From Lucinisca nassula (lineage: Eukaryota; Mollusca; Bivalvia; Lucinida; Lucinidae): DNA of 64,000 nucleotides. Shown here one piece after another: positions 47,868 to 59,907 of this stretch. The stretch is taken from the NCBI GenBank assembly GCA_963580285.1, contig OY757019.1:64252587-64316586 (forward strand). The letters are read 5' to 3'. The notes beneath the pieces were generated by a model. That model was not told where the DNA came from, ran no database searches, and worked only from the letters and a program-made list of their open reading frames with translations. The position numbers were made by a program, and so were the translations under genes. Each line of letters begins with the position of its first letter. Within the stretch, counting starts at the first letter, position 1.

Positions 47868-48152
47868 GTTTGATTTGAGGTTTAACGTACCCGTCAACAC
47901 TGTAAAGATCATTTTGGAGACGTTGCTTCCAATTTTGTGGGACTTTTACCCGACATTGGGATGAAATGACATCTCAAGCCCTGTCGCCCAATGAAACCAA
48001 TAGGGTTTATTAGCATGGACGGTCCGCCTCACGCCTCAGTTCCTGGACAGGCTTAGATCCTCTAAGAGGTTTACAAGTACTAGTGTGTGGGCTGGATTCA
48101 GCTCTGCAGGGAAGCATCATGCAGCCCATATATTTCTTCAAGCCCCTTTTGT
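47868..48152 (-). repeat. SINE-like family D copy
   Basis: Nearly full-length reverse-orientation copy, from TTTGATTTGAGGTTTAACGT to CATATATTTCTTCAAGCCCC. TTTTGTTTG on both sides is a possible target duplication. Confidence 0.88.
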
Positions 48153-48318
48153 TTGCAATGGACTTTAACCGCCAAGTCAACACATTTTGTACCGAATGGA
48201 ATCTTCCTCCTTATATATAGCACGAGTCTATTTCAAAGTTTAGGGGTATCAGGTGTTTTCTTCAAAATCTATTTGGAACTGCCTGAATGTTTTGCAAACA
48301 ATGTAGGCCCGGACAATT

Positions 48319-48602
48319 TTTTTGTTTGTTTGATTTGAGGTTTAAAGTCCCCATCAACACTGTAAAGGTCATTTTGGAGATACTGCTTCCAATTTTGTGG
48401 GACTTTTACCCGACATTGAGATGGTTATGATATCTGCAGCCCAATGAAACCAATAGAGTTTATAAGCATGGACTCTCACCACTTTGCCTGGGCAGGCTTA
48501 GATCCTCTAAGTGGTTTACCAGCACTTGTGTTCGGGTTGGTTTCAGCTCTGCGTGGAAGCATCATACAGCCCATCTACGTCAAGCCCCGATGGATGGGGT
48601 CC
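48319..48602 (-). repeat. SINE-like family D copy
   Basis: Reverse-orientation, more diverged copy from TTTGATTTGAGGTTTAAAGT to CAAGCCCCGATGGATGGGG. Confidence 0.85.
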
Positions 48603-49437
48603 TGATGAGACACTGTGTTCTGCGGCATCTGACCTAGGCCTGACAGGCTGTATTATTTGGCAAGTACCTGTTTTGGGGTTTACAACCACGCACCCAGCAA
48701 GTTAGCAATACGGTATATCCCGTCGGTTCATTAAAGAGCAGATACGTCAAAAAACACTGACACGCTACACCGGAATTGGTGTTAGAAGTGTCAACTATGT
48801 CAAAGTAACTGTAATCAAAACTTAACATCACCATCCAATACCGGTTAACCCACAGGAGAGGGCGGAGCTAAGCGACTGTCAAAAATCTCAGATTACGCCA
48901 CGGGTCATGTAAAAATCAATCACCAATTAGCGTATTTGATTTCAGTGGAGAATGTTCGCTGTGAGGGGCTTGGCAAGCAATGGAGACTCAGATCAGGCGC
49001 CACAGAACGCGGTGTTTGAACAGGGTCTACACCGTTTACATAGAAAGTGGAATTTAGGGCTTGAACGAAAGTTTGGATCTCAGTCCGGGACTATTTTCCC
49101 AGCCTACACTCGGTGGCAGTCGGGGACGCTTCCCGTTTCAGCTGGTCGCCTTTGTCGTCCGCTCGCGACTGCGGACGACTGTCCGGTCTGATTACATACA
49201 TGTGCATACCTTTATCTATAATGGTCGAGTTTAGTCGTTTGCATCTCGCCTTGATTTAGTGTCGCTTATCACACAACAGCTTGTTGAGAACTGATAATTA
49301 CTATTGCCTAATATTTTAAACCCCCATGAAGGAATTAACCCACATTTTGCTTTCAACTTCTTTATACACAATGTATTTTTGACACAAATCCTTTAATTTA
49401 TCCTCCTTGTACAATTCCAATGCATACAGAAATGGTC

Positions 49438-49726
49438 GACCCCCGCCCATCGGGGCTGGAAGAAATAGACGGGCTGCCTGAGCCTACCACGCAAACTACA
49501 CGAGTACTGGTAAAGCGCTTAGAGGATCTAAGCCTGCCCATGCAAAGCGATGCGAGGCAGCCCACCCATATTTATAAACCCTATTGGTTTCATTGGGTGA
49601 TAGGGCTTGAGATGTCATTTCATCTCAATGACGGGTAAAAGTCCCACAAAATTGGAAGCAAGGTCTCCAAAATGACCTATACAGTGTTGAAGGGGACGTT
49701 AAACCTCAAATCAAACAAACAAACAG
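49438..49726 (+). repeat. SINE-like family D copy with target duplication
   Basis: Starts CCCCCGCCCATCGGGGCTGG and ends CCTCAAATCAAACAAACAAA. ACAGAAATGG flanks it on both sides (about 49,427 and 49,722), a 10-bp duplication. Confidence 0.88.
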
Positions 49727-50350
49727 AAATGGGCACAACAGGATGCTCAGTTATCAAGTGGCTTTAGTGTATATTTAACCCATAACAACCCCTACTTTTG
49801 CAAACAGAGATGAGGTCCTACACTGTTTGCCATGCAGCTTGTGAATAATGTTAAGAAATTTTAATGTTTGGCAGTCGGCAATGGCTGTGTCTAAATTTGT
49901 TTATTCAGCAGCATAAGGGTTAAGACTTATTTGTTTTTCAGGGTTTCTTCTCTTTTTTCCCGCCCTTTTTTTGGAAGGTTTCAACGTTTAAAAGGGTGGG
50001 ACCATAAAATCACGAAAAAGCACGCAAAAATCCGCCCAACTATTTTACTAACCGTCGAGTCGAGCAATTAAGTGACAAATATTTTTTTTCAGACTTTAAG
50101 TGGAATACATACACCTTCAGGGGAGGCAACTCTTTCAAGCGTATTTTAGTCTCCAATGTCAATAAGGGTCAACTCTTCCTTGAAGAGTAGACCCCTTTTT
50201 CGTGGGACAAAGCTTAAAGAACAGCAAACAGGAAGTTCAGAAAGTTGTCCCCTTTTGAAAAATGTGGAAAATTTGCCAAGTCATTCCCCTCAGATTTCAT
50301 GTGACAATAACAGACTTTAATTGACCAATAGTTCTGCTTTCCTGTTAGAT

Positions 50351-50562
50351 TGTTTGTTTACTTGATTTGAGGTTTAATATCCCCATTAACATTATTTAGG
50401 TCAGTTTGGGGACATTACTTCCAGTTTTGTGTGCAATTTTACCCGACATTTAGATAAAATGACATTCCAATCCCTGCCGCCCAGTGAAACCGATATGGTT
50501 TATATGCTCGGATGGTCCGACTCGCCAGGACAGGCTTTGGGAGTTTATGGCTAAAGTTACCA
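50351..50562 (-). repeat. Degenerate SINE-like family D copy
   Basis: Recognisable by TTGATTTGAGGTTTAATATC, CGACATTTAGATAAAATGAC and CAGTGAAACCGATATGG; the 5' part of the element is eroded. Confidence 0.75.
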
Positions 50563-51004
50563 GATATCTGAAGCGTTGCATGCATGCTGTGCCAGTATTA
50601 GCGGCTGTTGTGTTAGGCAGCACCATGAACATGTGTCATGTAAGGATCCGAAAGACTTTGGGGCTTGAACCATATGTAATTCGGGTCATTTCTCCGGTCA
50701 GTCACAATGGCGAACTTCCACATAAAAATTGTTTATTTAAAATTCAAACTAATACATCTGATAAAATAAACTTTAGTTATGATTAGTTTGGTTATTCTAT
50801 TTTTAAAGTTTAGTAACCAAAAATTGGTTTTATTTGCCAGTTTAACGCATTTTGTTATTTGTTGATGGTATGTATAATTGTGTTAGATAGGAAATCGCAA
50901 TATCGACGATTCTGTTCTTTTATCATAGTAATATGATCGCTTTCTTTAATTATGTCCCGACTTTTTCTCAACAATCAAATTACCGATAATCCAAGTGTGT
51001 GTAC

Positions 51005-51311
51005 ATTTGCCCCCGCCCATAGGTGCTTGAAGAAATATATGGGTTGCATGATGCTTCCACGCAGAGGTGAATCCGGCCCGGACACTAGTACTGGTAAACC
51101 GCTTAGAGGATCTAAGCCTGTCTGGGAACCGAGGTGCGAGGCGGTCCGCCTCCCATGCTAATAAACCCTATTGGTTTCATTGGGCGACAGGGCTTGAGAT
51201 GTCATTTCATCTCAATGTCGGGTAAAAGTCCCACAAAATTGGAAGCAACGTCTCCAAAATAACCTTTACAGTGTTGACGGGGACGTTAAACCCCAAATCA
51301 AACAAACAAAA
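51005..51311 (+). repeat. SINE-like family D copy with target duplication
   Basis: Full copy from GCCCCCGCCCATAGGTGCTT to CCCCAAATCAAACAAACAAA. CCAAG(T)GTGTGTACA occurs on both sides (50,990s and 51,312-51,326), a target duplication with one base difference. Confidence 0.88.
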
Positions 51312-51612
51312 CCAAGGTGTGTACAAAAATTCGGGAAGCAAAACATTCAATAAGTGTTAATCAGCCACATGCTTGATTTGTCACAGCACACCCGAGTGTC
51401 GCAAGATGGACGCCGGATTCGGCATTTCCCATCATTGATGCTCAATAAAGTTATGCTCAGTAAAGTTCAGTTCCCAACACTGTGATTATAAGTAAGAAAT
51501 TGGACCACCCTGCACATCTTCATAGTCTCGTAGTTGATACGAACCATAAAAACACACCTATTTAATTTTGACCCCTACCACTCAACGTTGGAACTTCCTA
51601 CTGTTTCTGTGA

Positions 51613-51925
51613 GTAGCCCCGCTCATCATGGCTTGCAGAAATAGACTGGGCTGCATGATGTTTCCACGCAGAGCAGACCGAACACGAGTACTGGTAAACA
51701 GCTTAGAGGTTCTGAGCCTGCCCAGGAAATGTGCGAGTCAGACCGTCCATGTATATAAACCCTACAGGTTTCATTGGGCGACAGGGCTTGAGATGTCATT
51801 TCATCTCAATGTCTGGTAAAAGTCCCACGAATTTGGAAGCGACGTCTCCAAAATGACATATATAGTGTTGCGGCCCCCGCCCATCGGGGCTTGAAGAAAT
51901 ACATGGGCTGCATGATGCGATGATA
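51613..51925 (+). repeat. SINE-like family D copy plus a second 5' fragment
   Basis: A copy lacking the last ~20 bp (51,613-51,872) runs directly into a new 5' end, CGGCCCCCGCCCATCGGGGC TTGAAGAAATACATGGG, at 51,873-51,920. Confidence 0.8.
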
Positions 51926-52324
51926 GTCAGCAATGGGTGTGGCTAAATTAATTTATTCAGCAGGATAAGGGTTGAGTCTCCAAAACGCGACTTATTAGTT
52001 TTTCTGGGTTTCTTCTTTTTTCCGCCCAATTTTTTTCCAGATAAGTTCAGAGTAACCACTAGATAGATGTGCAGGAAGATTTCAAAATGCAAAAATCCGC
52101 CCAAATCTTTTACGTATGACTTTTCAGTAACCGTCGATTCGGAGCAATTAAGTGACAAATATATATATATATATTTTTTATTTATTTATTTATTTATTTT
52201 CTGTCAACAGGGGCCAACTCTTAAAGGAAAGAATTTGCTCCTCTTCAATTCATTCTTTCCACTATTTCTATCTATTATCGGTCGAATGAACATTGGAGCG
52301 CTTTCAATTCTAGTGTGATCGGTC

Positions 52325-52572
52325 ATTGCCGATCCAGGTTTGCAGGATGAAAACATACACAGTAATATAGATCTTTAACCTGCACAGAATGTGCCTCCCT
52401 GCACGTGCAGGGGGTCCCAGTTAACGTCCCGATGCGGAGGACGATGCACTTTGTGGCATTCACCCGAAGCATGTTCGGACACCACAGTTTTATTACCGCT
52501 GCCGGGAATCAAACCGGGGGCCCCTAGCATCATAGGCAGGTGCACTATACAATTGAGCTACCACGTTTGATT
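52325..52572 (-). repeat. tRNA-derived SINE, family B
   Basis: Reverse orientation; the head end (plus 52,510-52,572) carries GGGAATCAAACCGGG (B box complement) and CAATTGAGCTACCACG (A box complement). The body has AACCTGCACAGAATGTGCC. Confidence 0.8.
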
Positions 52573-52639
52573 CAATGTCGAGTGCCGGCTCGGCCACTTT
52601 AATACATGTATATACAGGGGTTCATTCATTGTTCTTTCT

Positions 52640-52985
52640 TATTTCTGCTACAGCCTCGGGGTTTTAACGAGTATCCACAGTCTGTTTTGAGCAGAATATA
52701 TATTCGCCTGTGGGTACTGCTGGTTAGAACCGCCTCGAAGTTTTGTTTGTTTTGTTTGATTTGAGGTTTAACGTCCCCGTCAACGCTGTATAGGTCATTT
52801 TGGAGAAGTTGCTTCCAATTTTGTGGGACTTTTACCCAACATTTCGATAAAATGACATCTCAAGCTCTGTCGCCACCTAGAGGTTTTAACAAGTGTCCAC
52901 AATCTCTGTTTTGAGCAGACTATAGATTGTGGGTACTGCTGGTTAGAACCGCATCGAGGTTTTAACGAGTAACCACAATCTTCTT
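52640..52985. repeat. Hairpin-repeat fragments around a partial family D copy
   Basis: GAGTATCCACAGTCTGTTTTGAGC and CTGTGGGTACTGCTGGTTAG AACCGCCTCGA repeats (52,665-52,740 and 52,880-52,985) flank a reverse partial family D copy at 52,744-52,875. Confidence 0.7.
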
Positions 52986-52986
52986 T

Positions 52987-53175
52987 TAAGCAGTACAGAA
53001 GCCTCCGTGGTGTAGTGATTACGCTACTCGCCTTGTAAACCAGGGATCGCAGGATCGATCCCGAGCTTCTCCAGACTTTCGGGTGAGTCTTTAAACCGAG
53101 GTCCCGTCTCCGTATGACCTTAGCTGTTGGTGGGACGTATAACTCAAACACACTCACTCTCTCTCTCTCTCTCCC
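52987..53175 (+). repeat. tRNA-derived SINE, family A
   Basis: Begins GCCTCCGTGGTGTAGTGATT, with GGATCGATCCC as B box, CTTCTCCAGACTTTCGGG and GGTCCCGTCTCCGTATGACC, ending in a CACTCACTCTCTCT tail. Same family as the minus-strand copy at 33,779. Confidence 0.88.
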
Positions 53176-54110
53176 TCTCTTTTGAGCAGTAATAAAATCG
53201 ATTGCAACATAAACTGACAGCGCTATTGTCCCGCCCACGCTTAAAACGTTCAAAGACGGTTGTCAATCATCTCAAATACCAGTTCAGAAGCACGTGATGG
53301 AAAGTTCAACACGGTGCTACAAAGCTTTCGGCACGTATTTGATATTCGTCTCAAACAACATCAGAAGTGCGTCTGGGAGAAGAGCGATTGCTAACTTGCC
53401 GATTGCGTTGTTGTAAGATACAATATGGGTTAAAAGACCAATTTCTGTTTTTAGCTTTTAAATATACTAACCTTCTCTTTTCACACTGTACTTGTAAACC
53501 CAGTTCATCAACTCCTACACCCTTCAACACTTGGTTTGCCGGAACCCCTCTTATGTCCCTCTCTGAGGGGTTAAGACGTATTGGAAGAAAGAAAGAAAGC
53601 ACTGACTGGCTAAAAATGACCTAAATGCAATACAACTGCTGCAATTTTTTTAACCATTGCATGCAACTCTGTGTTGGGGGGGGGGGGGGGGGGGGGGTTA
53701 AATTAAGAAATGCAATTTATTTTCCTGCAGTTCATGGAAGTATGAACGCAGTGGGTCCTGCAAAGTAAATGAACCCCAAAGGAGTTCATGGGGTTCATGT
53801 AAACTTTGCTAGCGACCCACTGTTGTTCATACTGTCATGAAAAGCAGAAAAATAAAGCTTATTTTTTATATTTACATTATTTGCCCCTCATCACTGAGCG
53901 AAAAAATGCTTGTAGGGCAAACGTTTAAAGCTAAAAAACATTTACACGCTGTTTTTCTACAAAGAGCGGAGCAGAGTTGACATCATCAACGCCTGTAGAG
54001 AACAATGGTTTAAAATGACGTCACTAAAAATCATGTGACTCGATGTGTTCATGGAAGTATGAACTTAATTTTTTTCCTATAGGTCTACATTAGACTTTAC
54101 ACTGGAAATG
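53176..54110. other. No gene seen; 22-base G run
   Basis: A run of 22 G occurs at 53,676-53,697, likely a slippage tract. GTTCATGGAAGTATGAAC occurs at ~53,731 and 54,047, framing a ~330-bp segment. No coding evidence. Confidence 0.5.
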
Positions 54111-54111
54111 T

Positions 54112-54250
54112 TTGGGCGACAGGGCTTGAGAAGTCATTTCATCTCAATGTCGGGTAAAAGTCCCACAAAATTGGAAGCAACGTCTCCAAAATGACCTTTA
54201 CAGTGTTGACGGGGACATTAAACCTCAAATCAAACAAACAAACAAACACT
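54112..54250 (+). repeat. 3' half of SINE-like family D
   Basis: From TTGGGCGACAGGGCTTGAGA to CCTCAAATCAAACAAACAAA; a 5'-truncated copy. Confidence 0.85.
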
Positions 54251-54520
54251 GGAAATGTAAATATTCTTAAATGAACATCCCAGATCATGGAGTACACCTT
54301 CCGTTATTTTTTTAACCCGCACAACCTCGCGTTGATGGGGCGATGATGAAAAAGATAAACATTTGTGACTACCGGCGTGGATACGCACCGAACGTGTGGA
54401 AGAAGGGTAATCACACAATTCGCAGCATTATAAGATATAAGATTGAATTCCGCATATGTTAAATAAGATGCACTCAGGGGACACACAGTGTGTACCTTGT
54501 GCTGTTGCAATGGCTTACAG

Positions 54521-54588
54521 TTGGATATAGCATGGGTCTTGCTTGGAAACGCGACCAGCCTAAACAACTAGACAGCAGGGTTGTGCAG
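54521..54588 (+). other. Possible 68-nt host exon
   Basis: Bounded by GCAATGGCTTACAG (3' splice site) and GTGCAG|GTAACC (5' splice site). The one open frame reads GYSMGLAWKRDQPKQLDSRV. Unidentified. It may belong with the candidate exon at 62,122. Confidence 0.3.
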
Positions 54589-54754
54589 GTAACCGTTAAA
54601 ATTACAATTGCAGCTGTATTATGTACACATCAATCCAAGGGGTATCCCAATGTTTCCTTGGAGTTCCAACAGGTGTAAAATCATTTGTCCCCGTGTTCTC
54701 ACAGGTATATTGCCATGAATCTGCAGTGTACTTACAACTTTGCATTGAAACTCT

Positions 54755-54893
54755 GTTGGTTTCATTGGCTGATTGGGCGAGAGGAGCTGTCGTTTCATCT
54801 CAATGTCAGGTAAAAGTCCCACAAAATCCAAAATGACCTACAGGTATTCAGTGTTGAAGGGAATGTAGAACCTCAAATCAATGAAACAAAACT
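54755..54893 (+). repeat. 3' part of SINE-like family D, diverged
   Basis: TTTCATTGGCTGATTGGGCG through AACCTCAAATCAATGAAACA; internally deleted. Confidence 0.7.
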
Positions 54894-55389
54894 TTTTCAC
54901 TCTTTAGCTATACATTTACCAAATATTAACATATTGGTTCGTGGACTGTTGGGGACTATACAAGTTATGGTTTGTTGGGCACATGCACTGTTGCTAAAAT
55001 TACCATATGACAAGCTCTGAGTTATCCAATGTGGGATTGGGTAGCAGTGCTTATTTGCATAGTCATATAACAGGTCTGTCACTCATCACTCATGCACTCA
55101 TATTATGCTTGAGCCAGAATGCACCTCTGCTAACAGCACTACCTCTGTTATGCAGATTAAAACTTTAGGTGGTTGTCAACATATCCTGCTTAATGAATTG
55201 TATCATTTGACATGTCACCAGCAACAATTCTGATTCTGATAGAACTGACCCAACCCCAGAATGCCACCAGAACCTGACAGGATACCCTGGGGATTGTATA
55301 TCACTCCAGTTATGTGGTATCTGCAGCTGTTCATTACATACACTCCAGATTTGCAGCAATGTGGATGATGCCTATAGAGTGATCATGTA

Positions 55390-55545
55390 ATATATTTCTG
55401 TAGAGATCTTTGATATGGGTCGTGCACAGGGGGTTTCCAGTAAAAGTGGCATTCATTCCTGAACTGATGCCTGTGAAACATGTTCGGATATTGAAATTAA
55501 TAGCCCTGCCAAGGATCAAACTCATCACCTATACACCATCAGTAC
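55390..55545 (-). repeat. Degenerate family B SINE
   Basis: Shares GTGCACAGGGGGTTTCCAGT, GAAACATGTTCGGA and AGGATCAAACTCATCACC with the family B copy at 52,325-52,572, in the same orientation. Confidence 0.5.
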
Positions 55546-55707
55546 CTACCATAGGAGTGTCTGTTTATGCACCTTCTGGCTTTTAAATGCCCTCTTAAAA
55601 TGCTTATTGTAACATACTGTAGCTGTAGGGACTGAGTGGTATCTGTATATATGCCCATATAAGCCATTAGCCAGACAACCTTATTACAGAAGGACCTGGG
55701 GGTTCAA

Positions 55708-56022
55708 ACCGGCCCTGATAGCTCATTTGGTAAAGTGACCGCGCCGGGGAACGGGAGGTCAAAGGTTCGATTGCGGGCCCCGACGTACCAAAGTCGTTAA
55801 AAATGGTACTAGCTGCTCCTCGCTTGGTACTCAGATTTACGGGGTAGAGCTAGGACTGGTCATCCCAGTGTCAGGATAATGTGAGTGGGTGTGGTATCAT
55901 GTAATGTGTCTGGGATATGAAACTTCAGTGAGGCAGCACTATAAAAGTGAGCATTGAGCTCCCTGTCGCAACCAGACACCATCGTGATATGACTGAAAAA
56001 TTGTTGAAAGCGACACACACAC
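55708..56022 (+). repeat. tRNA-derived SINE, family C, with 14-bp target duplication
   Basis: ACCTGGGGGTTCAA occurs at 55694-55707 and 56023-56036. The head GGCCCTGATAGCTCATTTGG (A box) and GGTTCGATTGC (B box) is tRNA-like. The body has GGGTAGAGCTAGGACTGGTC and TCAGTGAGGCAGCACTATAA, a sequence style widespread in molluscs. It ends in a (CA)n tail. Confidence 0.92.
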
Positions 56023-56146
56023 ACCTGGGGGTTCAAGTTAGAAGCGAAGTCATTGTGTTTGTTACTCATATGATTTATATACATGTACAACTATGTAGAA
56101 CTCATTGAAAACACTATCATGAGATGGGAGTTTGTGATCCCCAATT

Positions 56147-56183
56147 CCCCCCCCCCCCCCCCCCCCCCCCACACACACACACA
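56147..56183. repeat. C24 run and short (CA)n
   Basis: An uninterrupted run of about 24 C, followed by about six CA dinucleotides. Confidence 0.95.
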
Positions 56184-56399
56184 TTATTTCATTTATTTAT
56201 ATTAATAAAATTTGAAGCCAGTGCTCTTACTACATGTACATTTTGTAAGTATCACAGTGTGCCATACAGTCATCGCCACTAATACATGAACATGTACATA
56301 TTAAAGATAACTCGAAGGAAGAAAGCCTGTGTAATTTACTGCCTATCACTGCATTTACTATCCTATCACCTGCGAAGGAGTTACGGCTGTTTATTTTCT

Positions 56400-57345
56400 A
56401 AAAATTGTGCTATAAACCTTGTGATGCAAACTACTTCAACATTTCTTCACTGATTCAGCTGAAACTTTGCACGTGCTTTCCTTGTGAGGTGAAGGGGCGC
56501 CTAACACAATTTTCACGTTGATCCTATCGGCCCTTGATTTTCTGAAAAACGCGTTTGAAAACCTTGTGACGCAAACTACTTTTCTTCACCGTTTGAGCTG
56601 AAACTTTGCACATGCATTCCTTGTGAGGTAAAGGGATGCTTAACACAATTTTCAAGTTGATCCTATCATCTCGGAGGAGTAACGGCCCTTGATTTTCTGA
56701 AAAACGCGTTCTTAAGCCTTGTGGTGCAAACTACTTCCACATTCCTTTGACTTTTTTGTTAGATTTTTGCATATGCATTTGCAATGATATGTAGATGTGC
56801 CTAACACAAAATTCATTCTGCTCGGATGAAGCGTTTTGGAGTTATGGCCCTTGATTTTCTAAAAAATGCGCTAATAATATTGTGACACAAACTACCTCCA
56901 CATTTCTTCACAGATTGAGCTGAAACTTTGCACATGCTTACCTTGTGAGGTGAAGTGGTGCCAAACGCAATTTTTAAGTTGATCCTTTCACATGCAACGA
57001 AGTTATGGCCCTTGTTTTTCTGAAAACCGCGTTTGAAAACCTTGTGATGCGAACAACTTCCACATTTCTTCACCGATTGAGCTGAAACATTGCACATGCA
57101 TTCCTTGTGAGGTAAAGGGGTACCTAACACAATTTTCACGTCGATTCTATCATCTGCTAAGGAGTTACTGCCCTTTATTTTCTGAAAAACGCATTATTAA
57201 ACCTTGTGTCTCGAACTACTTCCACATTTCTTTGTCAATTTGTTAAATTTTTGCATATGCATTTGCGATGATATATATGTAGATGTGCCTAACAGAAAAT
57301 TCATTCTGCTCGGATGAAGCATTTTAGAGTTATGTCCCTTGTTTC
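56400..57345. repeat. ~155-bp satellite, 6 copies
   Basis: Units carry CCTTGTGATGCAAACTACTT, ACATTTCTTCAC, GAGCTGAAACTTTGCACATG, CCTTGTGAGGTGAAG, CCTAACACAATTTTCA and CCCTTGATTTTCTGAAAAA. They begin at about 56,419, 56,562, 56,716, 56,877, 57,042 and 57,205. Two unit types differ in the middle (a TTTTTGTTAGATTTTTGCATA variant recurs in units 3 and 6). Confidence 0.88.
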
Positions 57346-57653
57346 CCCCTCAAATTGGCTCCCATGGGTGCATTGCTCACTTATAGTGACGGCTCTTGTT
57401 GGTTATAAAATTCTCATTCTATCATAACAGCCTATATGAGTTTTGTGATCAACGAACATCACGAAAACATGCCTGTATAATTCTGTACACGCATGATAAC
57501 ATCCAGTAAGCTTTCATAGCAATCAAATGATCATCAGTGCTGTCATTGTGATCGATAATCAATTAGTAATCACTGAACATATTGAAGATTTGGTCATATT
57601 TTTACCTCTTGCCATAACATCTTTCTTATCATGTGTTATACATTAGGCGACGG

Positions 57654-57775
57654 CTACTGACAACCGGTTGTCACCAGCCTGTGAGGTTACAGACAACTGG
57701 TTGTCACCAGCCTGTGAGGCTGCTGACAACCGGCTGTCACTAGCCTGTGAGGCTGCTGACAACCAGCTGTATAAA
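57654..57775. repeat. 33-bp minisatellite, 3.5 copies (left arm)
   Basis: CTGACAACCGGTTGTCACCAGCCTGTGAGG-type units at 33-bp spacing (CAACCGG/CAACTGG starts at 57,661, 57,694, 57,727 and 57,760). Each unit contains the palindrome GACAACCGGTTGTC. The inverted version is at 61,404-61,490. Confidence 0.9.
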
Positions 57776-59310
57776 CCTGAATTTAATAGTTTTTGAAAGT
57801 TGATTTTTTAAATCAAGTTTCTTTGTCATTACATTTCTACTTCCGGTACTGGACCACATTGCCCCACTTCCGCTGTTCGTTCGCTGCATAAAATAGTCCA
57901 AATGAACTCTTGAAAGTTAATTTTGCAGGCCGGCTCCGCATGGAACGTCTTTCAAAATATTTCAGTTTTTGAGACTTTATACGGATTGAATATAAATTGG
58001 CACAGAAAGACGAATTCTGAAAAGAAAACAGTACTCTGGAACTATTTTCCTACGCGCTTTTCGGTGATATTTATGAGGGAGTTCGACCATCTACCAGACC
58101 ATGGTAGCGGAAGTCAAATTGTGCACGTTCTTCCCATGATTTCCATGTTTTTTCACCGGTGTGATCGAACGACGTCTGATAGATGTTTTGTTGACTGGTA
58201 CACAGACCCCCTATTTCTTGAATAGAAGCAGTCAATTCCCGGACATTAGTGTTCGCACCTTTCGCCGACATCTTTGTTACGTATGGTGTGACGTATCTAC
58301 CAGAGTAACCCACGCTTTAGTCTGGTTCGACCAGAGTGACGTCACGACACTTCCGCCATGCTAGCAGACCGCTACCAGACTGAGTTCGCTCACACTTTGG
58401 TTAACCACTGGTTAACCATGGTTAACCACTGTTCGTGATCGAACTACCTCTATGTTTTACTCTTTCATCCCTGAGTTTCTAAACAGGACTCTTCTCGCTT
58501 TAAATATATTCTTATAGAAAAGGATTTCTGATTAGTTCACTGACAGGATGGCAAACAGTTTACATGTAGATTCTGGCGAGACGTTCTAGCTACATGCCGT
58601 CTTATCAGAATCTTCAAGGTTTGCATAGATACAGTGTATTTCTACTCGGCGTCTGCACCGGTCTACAGGGTTAAAAGAGATAGCTTATCACAACCCTTTA
58701 CTGACCTACAATTCGCCTGCTTTCGAGAGCTCTAATATTACAAAACACGTGTTCCATACTTTAGCAAATATGAAGACACCGTTCAGAAGCAACATTCTGT
58801 GGCATCTAATCTTGTGGCATCTAATCTATCTTAACTGTTTCCAAATGTCACAGTATTGAAACAATTGACATTTATGGGTCAATGTTTTTAGGACCCCGTA
58901 CAGGTGGGAATAAACGTATTTTAATTCACCTTGGGTAAACGCGGCGTCTGACCAGTTATAATGTTAAATCAAATGGATTAAAAATGATCTTTTTTGTCAA
59001 GCTATTCTCCTTTTTATGTCCCGACGCCCGAAGGAACATAGCTCCAAGCGTCTGCACAACGTATGTGCATCGTCGTAACAATGCGGCGTTGATGCGACGT
59101 TGCTAAGACATCATGTGCCCGCTAGGAGAACTTCTCTGTAAGATTATTAGCAGACATGTACTGAGCTAATTTAGAAATTTATGGTTGGACCATGAAAAAA
59201 TTGGCAGGCACGTTTTTCTTTCTTTCTTCCGTATTTTCTTCGCGGGGGTAGTTGAGTGAGGCAATGGCGATGTGTATCTTGTGTCACTGGGGAGTCCGTC
59301 TTATATTGAC
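57776..59310. other. No gene seen
   Basis: Mixed-composition sequence with no persuasive coding or RNA gene. GGTTAACCA palindromes cluster at 58,397-58,427. Confidence 0.45.
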
Positions 59311-59850
59311 TTACAGTTGAACAACACCTGCTGTCCTTGCAGCAGGTAACGGTAGAGTGAGGGAGTGTTGATATTTCTTCTGTTTCTACACTTCCATTCA
59401 TTTTCCTCTTTCTCCTCTGTCCCTCACTTTCGTCTTCTCTACAACGGCCCTGCCCATCGGGGCTTGAAGAAATATATGGGCTGCATGATGCTTCCACGCA
59501 GAGCTGAAACCGACCCGCACACGAGTACTGGTAAACTGCTTAGAGGATCTAAGCCTGCCCAGACAAAGCGGGGCGAGTCGGCCCGTCCATGCTTATGAAC
59601 CCTATTGGTTTCATTGGGCGGCAGGGCTTGAGATGTCATTTCATCTCAATGTCAGGTAAAAGTCCCACAAATTGGAAGCAACATCTCCAAAATGACCTTT
59701 ACAGTGTGGACGGGGACGTAAAATCTCAAATCAAACAAACATATCATCTCTACTGTCTCTTCTATCTCTTTTCCCCAAAATGATCCACTAGGGTTGACCT
59801 GTCGTTAAACTCAAAACAATCGATGAATCATTTTTTCTTTGTCGAAGTTT
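59310..59850. repeat. Dispersed repeat interrupted by a family D SINE
   Basis: Matches 33,395-33,665 on both sides of the SINE (TCCTTGCAGCAGGTAACGGT before; GGTTGACCTGTCGTTAAACT and AACAATCGATGAATCA after). Confidence 0.75.
59447..59745 (+). repeat. SINE-like family D copy (nested)
   Basis: Full copy from GGCCCTGCCCATCGGGGCTT to AATCTCAAATCAAACAAACA, inserted in the dispersed repeat. TCTCTAC on both sides may be a short target duplication. Confidence 0.88.
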
Positions 59851-59907
59851 TTAACCCACTTGGACCTTGTCAAATCAGAACCAGAATCAGAATTGTTACT
59901 GGTGACG

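Noticed and set aside
48952..49191. 79-aa open frame upstream of a SINE
   Set aside because: No domain, splice signals or repeat relationship; composition and length are compatible with chance.
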